Shown here piece by piece: positions 1 through 4,617 of a stretch of 8,350 nt of DNA. Location of the stretch: contig CALCEJ010000075.1 of assembly GCA_937900465.1 (NCBI GenBank), positions 1-8,350 on the forward strand, given 5' to 3'. The translations under genes and the position numbers were made by a program. Source of the DNA: an uncultured Bacteroidales bacterium. GTDB taxonomy: Bacteria > Bacteroidota > Bacteroidia > Bacteroidales > UBA932. The notes beneath the pieces are model-generated. The model did no database searches. It had not been told where the DNA came from and saw only the letters and a list, made by a program, of their open reading frames with translations. Within the stretch, counting starts at the first letter, position 1, and the number at the start of each line of letters is the position of its first letter.

Positions 1-1
1 G

Positions 2-130
2 GCAGTGGTGGACAAGGGACGCAAGGAGAAGAAGGAACTGATGGGCAACGCCACCAAGGCATTTCACACCGCCCCTCTCCCCGAAAAAAGCGCTAGTGCC
101 GATATTGCATATACGGGAGCTGCAAAATAG
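2..130 (+). CDS. C-terminal fragment of an unrecognised protein (5' end outside window)
   Basis: An open frame enters from the left edge and runs 42 codons to a TAG at 128-130. It begins AVVDKGRKEKKELMGN and ends AYTGAAK, a Lys/Glu-rich stretch followed by an Ala/Ser-rich tail. Codons in the first two thirds mostly end in G or C (GTG, AAG, GAC, GGC, ACC), as expected for real coding DNA here; the last dozen codons are AT-richer. I do not recognise the family, and too little is present to assign a function. A second frame (frame 1) is also open from the edge to a TAG at 94-96 and would end in SPRKKR. I prefer the longer frame because its composition is less Gly/Gln-skewed, but this is a judgement. 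nadE follows 70 bp downstream behind its own promoter, so the two need not be cotranscribed. Confidence 0.5.
   Translation, partial: AVVDKGRKEKKELMGNATKAFHTAPLPEKSASADIAYTGAAK
79..98 (+). repeat. 20-bp perfect inverted repeat, left copy
   Basis: The 20 bases starting CCCCGAAAAAAGCG and ending CTAGTG are exactly reverse-complementary to 4598-4617. The match stops at both ends (base 78 and base 99 do not pair with their partners). This copy lies inside the left-edge coding fragment, where it is read as P-E-K-S-A-S. The other copy lies over the last codons of rnr and is read in a different frame, so the conservation is at DNA level rather than shared protein sequence in the preferred frame. Confidence 0.85.
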
Positions 131-147
131 GACGCAGTGGTGAACGA

Positions 148-179
148 TTAGTCAAATTCGAGAAATAGTCCTATCTTTG
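148..179 (+). promoter_or_regulatory. Bacteroidota-type promoter of nadE
   Basis: TATCTTTG at 172-179 is a full match to the Bacteroidota -7 consensus TAnnTTTG. TTAG at 148-151, with a 20-bp spacer, matches three of the four bases of the -33 TTTG element. Transcription would be expected to begin roughly at 184-187, giving a leader of about 15 nt before the ATG at 201. The leader is A-rich (AAAAAAATATCAAATC) and has no Shine-Dalgarno sequence, which is usual in this phylum. The box overlaps the TTG at 177, so that codon cannot be the start of a transcript made from this promoter. Confidence 0.7.
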
Positions 180-200
180 AAAAAAATATCAAATCACGAT

Positions 201-947
201 ATGGAACAGTTCAATGCAAAGCAAATCAAGGACCGGGTAGTCCAGTGGATAAGGGACTGGTTCGAAGAGAACGGAAAAGGATGCAATGCCGTCCTCGGTG
301 TATCAGGAGGCAAGGACAGCAGCGTAGTTGCTGCGCTGTGCGCAGAGGCCTTGGGCCGGGACCGTGTAATCGGTGTAACAATGCCCAACGGGATCCAAAA
401 GGATATATCCGACAGTCTGCGTCTTATCAATCATCTCGGGATCCGCTACTGCAATGTCAATATCGGAGAAACCTACAACACCCTTATGGAGGCAGTGAAA
501 GAGGAACTCGGAACCCTCGGCGCAGAAGTTTCGTCCCAGACCGTAATAAATATGCCGCCCAGACTCAGGATGACAGCCGTTTATGCGGTTTCACAGTCAA
601 TGAACGGCCGTGTGGCAAATACGTGCAACCTGTCTGAAGACTGGGTCGGTTACTCTACACGTTACGGTGACGCCGCTGGAGATTTCGCTCCTCTGGGAGG
701 CCTGACCGTCGGCGAGGTGATTGCCATTGGCAAAGAACTCGGTCTTCCTGTCGATCTCGTGGAAAAGACTCCGTCAGACGGCCTCTGCGGCAAGTCGGAC
801 GAGGATAATCTCGGTTTTACATATGCCGTACTTGACCGTTACATCCGAACCGGCATCTGCGAGGATCCTGCTACAAAGGCTCTCATCGACCATAAACACG
901 TCACGAACCTGTTCAAGCTTAAGCCAATCCCCCATTTCGAGCCGTGA
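201..947 (+). CDS. nadE: NH3-dependent NAD+ synthetase
   Basis: This 248-aa cytoplasmic enzyme makes NAD+ from nicotinic acid adenine dinucleotide, ATP and ammonia, the last step of NAD synthesis. It is an N-type ATP pyrophosphatase: the P-loop SGGKDSS is at residues 35-41. Further family motifs are NMPPRLRM (117-124), TCNLSE (141-146), GDAAGDFAPL (156-165), KSDEDNLGFTY (198-208) and a C-terminal HK...FKLKPIPHFEP (231-248). There is no amino-terminal nitrilase/glutaminase domain, so ammonia rather than glutamine is the expected nitrogen donor; the length fits the short form of the family. A TTG at 177 would add eight residues, but it lies inside the promoter -7 box, so I take the ATG at 201. 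The gene converges on the hypothetical gene ending at 958, with 10 bp between the two stops and no obvious terminator hairpin. Confidence 0.95.
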   Translation: MEQFNAKQIKDRVVQWIRDWFEENGKGCNAVLGVSGGKDSSVVAALCAEALGRDRVIGVTMPNGIQKDISDSLRLINHLGIRYCNVNIGETYNTLMEAVKEELGTLGAEVSSQTVINMPPRLRMTAVYAVSQSMNGRVANTCNLSEDWVGYSTRYGDAAGDFAPLGGLTVGEVIAIGKELGLPVDLVEKTPSDGLCGKSDEDNLGFTYAVLDRYIRTGICEDPATKALIDHKHVTNLFKLKPIPHFEP

Positions 948-957
948 ATATAGTCGT

Positions 958-1521
958 CTATTGAATCCTGTTGAATGTTTCAAGCCATAATGACTTATTG
1001 CTCCACAAATTGTCGATGGCTTTCATCTGATTGTTATCAATGTAGAACACTTGGATAATTCTGTCCTCCCCACTAAAATTCTTTCCCACCCGGAAGGAAG
1101 AATAAGATTTCTCATATACCAGGGGGACGGCGTCACAGTATAAGGATTTAACCGTTCCATCGCGAAAGATCAATCTGTCCCGGTGCAGGTCCATATTCAA
1201 TTGTGGGGCTTGTGGGGAAACCCTTCCGGCAATAAATACAGGAACAGGATTACCAAATATATCAAGGCTGTAGAACTGTCCTTCTGAATCAATGTCATAA
1301 AAAACAGGATCCTTTTCCCACTGGCTCTCATCCACAATGGACAAAAACAAAGATTCTTCTATCGGAGTATCCATCATATGGGGCCAGCCTTCGTAATATT
1401 CCATCTTGCCGGATGAAGACGTATCCACGACCGCCCGGAGACAAGTTGAGCTGTTGAACAGCAACAAGGCTCCGCCGATAACGAAAGGCAAGAAGGCTCG
1501 TATTATTATCCCACGGGACAT
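958..1521 (-). CDS. Hypothetical membrane-anchored or secreted protein
   Basis: I do not recognise this 187-aa protein. It starts MSRGIIIR and has a hydrophobic segment at about residues 8-22 (AFLPFVIGGALLLF), preceded by two Arg. It is probably a signal anchor or uncleaved signal peptide, with the rest outside the inner membrane. A Cys at residue 27 follows this segment, but SSTC is a poor lipobox. The remaining ~150 residues are acidic and aromatic-rich (YYEGWPH, YDIDSEGQFYSLDIFGNPVPVF, RIIQVFYIDNN) and look beta-strand-rich; there is no catalytic signature or internal repeat. The ATG lies 6 bp after the stop of the S41 peptidase, so the pair is probably cotranscribed and this could be a partner or substrate-handling protein for it, which is inference from position only. 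The DNA is visibly richer in A/T than its neighbours and uses more A/T-ending codons. Confidence 0.7.
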   Translation of the reverse strand: MSRGIIIRAFLPFVIGGALLLFNSSTCLRAVVDTSSSGKMEYYEGWPHMMDTPIEESLFLSIVDESQWEKDPVFYDIDSEGQFYSLDIFGNPVPVFIAGRVSPQAPQLNMDLHRDRLIFRDGTVKSLYCDAVPLVYEKSYSSFRVGKNFSGEDRIIQVFYIDNNQMKAIDNLWSNKSLWLETFNRIQ

Positions 1522-1527
1522 ATAGAT

Positions 1528-3147
1528 TTAAATTGCAGGTTTCGAGAGAGCCTCCCGCAGCTGGTCATCATAACGGAGACGGAGGCGGATCCCGGCCTTC
1601 TGATAGTAATAGCGTACTACGATTTCCTCCTCGATGAAAGGAATGATTTCATCCTTTTTCAAGCGGAGGAATGTTTCTTTGTCCATATCCAGAGAAGCCT
1701 CCAGCGCTGAAAGCTGCGGCGCCATAGTCTCCGCAAGTCCATCCTCTTCCAAGGTCTTTTTCATCGAATCGAACTGGGCCTTGGCTGACGTCCGATAGTC
1801 GAATTCCTTTCCGAGGGCAAAGCTTACGAAGCCGTCGTAGTCAGTAAAATGGAAGTCCTCGGGAATGGAAGAGTGGGCCTTGACATATTCAAGGGCGTAT
1901 TGTTCCACTATGCCGGAAAGGACAACGGAGTAAGTAAGCCGCGAATAGCGCTTGGGCTCGACGATGTAGTCCGGAGTAATTCCGCCGCCGTCACGGACTT
2001 TGCGACCGTGGGCAGTAGTAAACTCCTTTGTAAGGGAATCCGGGATATGGCCCACGCTGCCGTCTTCCTGGCGGTGAGAGTAGTCGATTGCCTGAACGCA
2101 TCGGCCCGAAGGGGTATAATACTTTGATGTCGTAACCTTCAGCTGACCGTTGTAGGGCAGGGGGCGGACGCTCTGGACGAGGCCTTTACCGTAGGTGCGG
2201 GTCCCTGCGATCGTCGCGCGGTCGTAATCCTGCAGGGCGCCGGAGACGATCTCAGAGGCCGATGCGCTCGCGGAATCGACCATAATCAGCAGTGGAAGAT
2301 CCTTCGCAACAGGTTCAGTATAAGTTTTGTACGTATTGTCACTGCCTTCGCTGCGTCCCTTCGCGGTTACAACCACAGAACCCTTGGGAACGAAAAGCGA
2401 AACAATGTTCACCGCTTCGCTAAGGAGGCCGCCGCCATTGCCGCGAAGGTCCAAAACGAGCCGCGTCATACCCTTTTTCTGCAGTTCGATTATGCCTTCC
2501 CGTATCTGCTGTCCAACTCCGTCAGTGAAGCGGGAAAGCATAATATAACCGGTAGTTCCGTCATCAAGCATACCTACATACTCAACAGCGGGAAGGACGA
2601 TCCGCTCTCTGACCACATCCACATCGACAATATCACCGGCCTTCCAGGTATCGCCGCTGCGGAGTTTACGGACTTTGAACTTTACCGTAGTACCAGGCTT
2701 TCCCCTCATCCTTTCGCTGGATTCGCTGCTCGTGAGCCCGTCCGTTGAGACCCCGTCGATGAAAAGGATCTCATCGCCTGAGACTAGCCCGGACTTCGAT
2801 GCCGGAAAGTTCTCATAGGGCTCATTGATAATGACAGGGCCCTTGACATCCGGCTTGAAAATAAGCGCGCCGATGCCTCCGTACGTATTCGAAAGCATCA
2901 TTTCGAAGTCTTCCCTGTCCTCCTCCGGGACATATTCCGTATACGGGTCCAAGGCTTCGAGCATAGCGGATATCCCCACCTTTTCAATCCTCGAAAGGTC
3001 CAGCGAGTCAACATAGCTGCGGCTCAGCTCCTTGAGAATTGCATTGTTGATTTCAACCCACTTTCCGAGGTCGAAAGTGTATGACTGGGCGCCGGCTGCG
3101 ACACAGATTGCGGCCGCTGCGGCAATTGCGGACAATTTCTTGATCAT
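1528..3147 (-). CDS. S41 family C-terminal processing peptidase (CtpA/Prc-like)
   Basis: This is a 539-aa serine protease of the carboxyl-terminal processing family, which cleaves envelope proteins near their C-termini. A Sec signal peptide spans residues 1-20 (MIKK, Ala-rich core, AGA before QS), placing the enzyme in the periplasm. A helical N-terminal region includes the family-typical LDPYTEYVPEE (66-76). A PDZ domain covers about 88-160 (YGGIGA, ASKSGLVSGDEILFIDG). The catalytic core runs from about 195 to 395, with DLRGNGGG at 233-240. The expected Ser-Lys-Gln triad is S296 in DSASASASEI, K321 in GKGLVQ and Q325; the 25-residue Ser-to-Lys spacing matches known CtpB/Prc enzymes. A charged C-terminal extension of about 130 residues follows. 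A longer frame reaches back to 3240, but those residues do not look like a protein N-terminus and overlap rdgB and the promoter, so I start at 3147. The substrate is unknown; the small downstream gene is probably in the same operon. Confidence 0.93.
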   Translation of the reverse strand: MIKKLSAIAAAAAICVAAGAQSYTFDLGKWVEINNAILKELSRSYVDSLDLSRIEKVGISAMLEALDPYTEYVPEEDREDFEMMLSNTYGGIGALIFKPDVKGPVIINEPYENFPASKSGLVSGDEILFIDGVSTDGLTSSESSERMRGKPGTTVKFKVRKLRSGDTWKAGDIVDVDVVRERIVLPAVEYVGMLDDGTTGYIMLSRFTDGVGQQIREGIIELQKKGMTRLVLDLRGNGGGLLSEAVNIVSLFVPKGSVVVTAKGRSEGSDNTYKTYTEPVAKDLPLLIMVDSASASASEIVSGALQDYDRATIAGTRTYGKGLVQSVRPLPYNGQLKVTTSKYYTPSGRCVQAIDYSHRQEDGSVGHIPDSLTKEFTTAHGRKVRDGGGITPDYIVEPKRYSRLTYSVVLSGIVEQYALEYVKAHSSIPEDFHFTDYDGFVSFALGKEFDYRTSAKAQFDSMKKTLEEDGLAETMAPQLSALEASLDMDKETFLRLKKDEIIPFIEEEIVVRYYYQKAGIRLRLRYDDQLREALSKPAI

Positions 3148-3153
3148 ATACCG

Positions 3154-3185
3154 CAAATATACATTTTTCGGGCCAGTTTGTGAAA
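3154..3185 (-). promoter_or_regulatory. Bacteroidota-type promoter of the S41 peptidase gene, nearly leaderless
   Basis: Read on the minus strand, TATATTTG (3161 to 3154) matches TAnnTTTG exactly. TTTC (3185 to 3182) lies 20 bp upstream and matches three of the four bases of the -33 TTTG element. Only 6 nt (CGGTAT) separate the -7 box from the ATG at 3147. With the usual distance from box to start site, the transcript would begin at or within a few bases of the start codon. Confidence 0.65.
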
Positions 3186-3192
3186 TAATGGT

Positions 3193-3200
3193 TAACTTTA
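3193..3200 (+). promoter_or_regulatory. Possible -7 element for rdgB-recO
   Basis: TAACTTTA matches TAnnTTTG at all but the last base and lies 21 nt before the rdgB ATG, the same distance as the nadE box to its ATG. No good -33 element sits 19-21 bp upstream; a TTTC at 3166-3169 is 23 bp away. The region between 3148 and 3221 must carry signals for both divergent operons, so some promoter is expected here. Confidence 0.3.
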
Positions 3201-3221
3201 CGACGAATAAACTGAATTGGA

Positions 3222-3860
3222 ATGAAAATAGTATTTGCAACCGGAAACAGGAACAAGGTCAAGGAGGCGGAGGAAATCCTTGGAAAGGGATTCGAACTCG
3301 TGACCCCCGTAGAGGCAGGCATCGATGAGGACATCCCGGAGACTGCAAATTCCTTCAGGGGCAATTCTCTCCAGAAGGCGAAATATATATATGAAAAGAC
3401 CGGATTGAACTGTTTCGCTGACGATTCCGGACTTGAAGTCGAAATCCTCGGCGGTGCCCCGGGGGTCCATACGGCCCGCTACGCAGGCGAATCCCGCGAC
3501 TCCGACGCCAATATGGACAAACTGCTCCTGGAAATGGCCCGCCGCGAAGGCGAGGCTACGGCAATGCGGGGACTTGGAATAAGTACGCCCCACGCAACCC
3601 GAAGGGCCCGTTTCCGTACCTCGGTGACGCTGATTCTCGGTGGAGAGACGTTCTTTTTCGACGGTACGATGGAAGGGACCATCAGCCTTGAGAAAAGGGG
3701 AGCCCACGGATTTGGCTATGACCCCGTTTTCCTTCCCCTGGAGGCTGGCGGAAGAACCTCAGCGGAGTTATCCGATGAGGAGAAAAACGCAATATCCCAC
3801 CGCGGAAAGGCGATGAGGGCTATGGCGGAGTTCCTAAGAAGCAAAATAGAGGGGAAATGA
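3222..3860 (+). CDS. rdgB: RdgB/HAM1 family dITP/XTP pyrophosphatase
   Basis: This 212-aa cytoplasmic enzyme hydrolyses non-canonical purine nucleoside triphosphates (dITP, ITP, XTP) to monophosphates and pyrophosphate, keeping deaminated bases out of DNA and RNA. Family motifs occur in order: FATGNRNK (5-12), the ET...N..KA motif (40-53), FADDSGLEV (65-73, with the metal-binding/catalytic Asp pair D67-D68), GVHTARYAG (81-89), GFGYDPVF (163-170) and SHRGKAM (192-198). It is longer than the roughly 190-200 residues usual for the family. The extra length seems to lie at about 108-125 (REGEATAMRGLGISTPHA), between the LLLEM helix and the ARFRT strand. The start follows directly from the MKIVFATGN motif. 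Its stop overlaps the recO start by 4 bp (ATGA), so the two are almost certainly translated from one mRNA. Confidence 0.95.
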   Translation: MKIVFATGNRNKVKEAEEILGKGFELVTPVEAGIDEDIPETANSFRGNSLQKAKYIYEKTGLNCFADDSGLEVEILGGAPGVHTARYAGESRDSDANMDKLLLEMARREGEATAMRGLGISTPHATRRARFRTSVTLILGGETFFFDGTMEGTISLEKRGAHGFGYDPVFLPLEAGGRTSAELSDEEKNAISHRGKAMRAMAEFLRSKIEGK

Positions 3861-4510
3861 ATGCGGAAGCCTGCGGCCTCATAATCCTTGGGCACACCAA
3901 ATTCGGTGAGAATTCGGTCGTAGTCCATACCCTTTCCGAAAAGTTCGGACGGAGAGGTTTCCTCGTCCGTACCGGGAAAAAGGCTCCGATGTCGCTGTTC
4001 CTCCCTATGAATATCATTGAGGCGGAAGTACGTGAAAACCCGAAATCAACACTCTGGTATGCAGGAGGCTTCTCCCTCAGGCATCCTCTCTCGGGCATAC
4101 GCGGCAACATATCGAAAAATACCATCGCGATGTTTCTCGCTGAAGTGCTGTTCCGTGCTGTACGGGAAGGCGCTGCTGACGAGGGCCTCTTCCACTTCTG
4201 CGAGCGAAGCATCCTGACACTGGATACCCTGGGCTCGGATTATGCGAATTTCCACCTGATGTTCCTTCTGGAACTTGCCGGAGTGATGGGCTTCGCACCT
4301 ACTTTTGATTCGATCGCCCCCTTCGCCGGCGATTATCTAAAGCCCATACGCACCCTCATGGAGATCCCGTTCCCGGAAGCTCTGGCGATGCCTTTAAGCG
4401 GCTCCGCCCGGAGCGGGATATGCTCCTCCCTTCTCCGCTACCTCGAGTATTACAGTGAAACTCCACTTAACGTCCGCTCCCTCGACGTTCTCCGCGAGGT
4501 TTTCGCCTGA
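3857..4510 (+). CDS. recO: DNA repair protein RecO
   Basis: This 217-aa protein is the RecO mediator, which with RecR helps load RecA onto SSB-coated single-stranded DNA in RecF-pathway repair and anneals complementary strands. The N-terminal OB-fold covers about residues 1-80 and shows the conserved pattern GLIILGHTKFGENSVVVHTLS (7-27) and GRRGFLVRTGKK (31-42). A helical C-terminal domain follows, with the typical SDYANFHLMFLLELAGVMGFAP (127-148) and the terminal SLDVLREVF (208-216). The four-Cys zinc motif found in some RecO proteins is not present. The length is slightly short for the family (often 225-250). The 4-bp overlap with rdgB couples it to nucleotide-pool sanitation, but the pairing may be coincidental. 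It converges on rnr with 89 bp between the stops. Confidence 0.93.
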   Translation: MNAEACGLIILGHTKFGENSVVVHTLSEKFGRRGFLVRTGKKAPMSLFLPMNIIEAEVRENPKSTLWYAGGFSLRHPLSGIRGNISKNTIAMFLAEVLFRAVREGAADEGLFHFCERSILTLDTLGSDYANFHLMFLLELAGVMGFAPTFDSIAPFAGDYLKPIRTLMEIPFPEALAMPLSGSARSGICSSLLRYLEYYSETPLNVRSLDVLREVFA

Positions 4511-4599
4511 TTGCCCGGGCGGGCGGCGCGGGTGGTGCGTGGCTGGCAGGCGTACACCAAAATGCAGAAAACAGGCTAATTGTTGTAAATACGTGTACA
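4511..4599. other. Intergenic region between convergent recO and rnr
   Basis: The left half is very GC-rich (including the palindrome GCCCGGGC at 4513-4520) and the right half AT-richer (TTGTAAATACG), ending in the palindrome GTGTACAC at 4593-4600. Neither palindrome has a T-run placed to act as an intrinsic terminator, so I see no clear terminator for either gene. No small gene is supported. Confidence 0.4.
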
Positions 4600-4617
4600 C
4601 TAGCGCTTTTTTCGGGG
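4598..4617 (-). repeat. 20-bp perfect inverted repeat, right copy
   Basis: This is the exact reverse complement of 79-98. On the minus strand it covers the last codons of rnr, read as P-R-K-K-R followed by the TAG stop, and runs 2 bp beyond the stop. Relative to its gene it has the same orientation as the left copy, but it is in another reading frame if the preferred frame at 2-130 is right. Confidence 0.85.

Noticed and set aside
2..142. Short direct repeat GCAGTGGTG at 2-10 and 134-142
   Set aside because: Only nine bases match and the flanks differ; this can occur by chance.
1254..1261. A TATATTTG box on the minus strand inside the hypothetical gene
   Set aside because: It matches the -7 consensus but lies mid-gene, and no further minus-strand gene follows within the window. 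In AT-rich DNA a chance match is likely.
3148..3240. N-terminal extension of the S41 peptidase to 3240
   Set aside because: It would cover the promoter and the start of rdgB and put about 31 residues ahead of a clear signal peptide.
4513..4520. GCCCGGGC palindrome after recO as a terminator
   Set aside because: It has no loop, is too short, and is not followed by a T-run on either strand.
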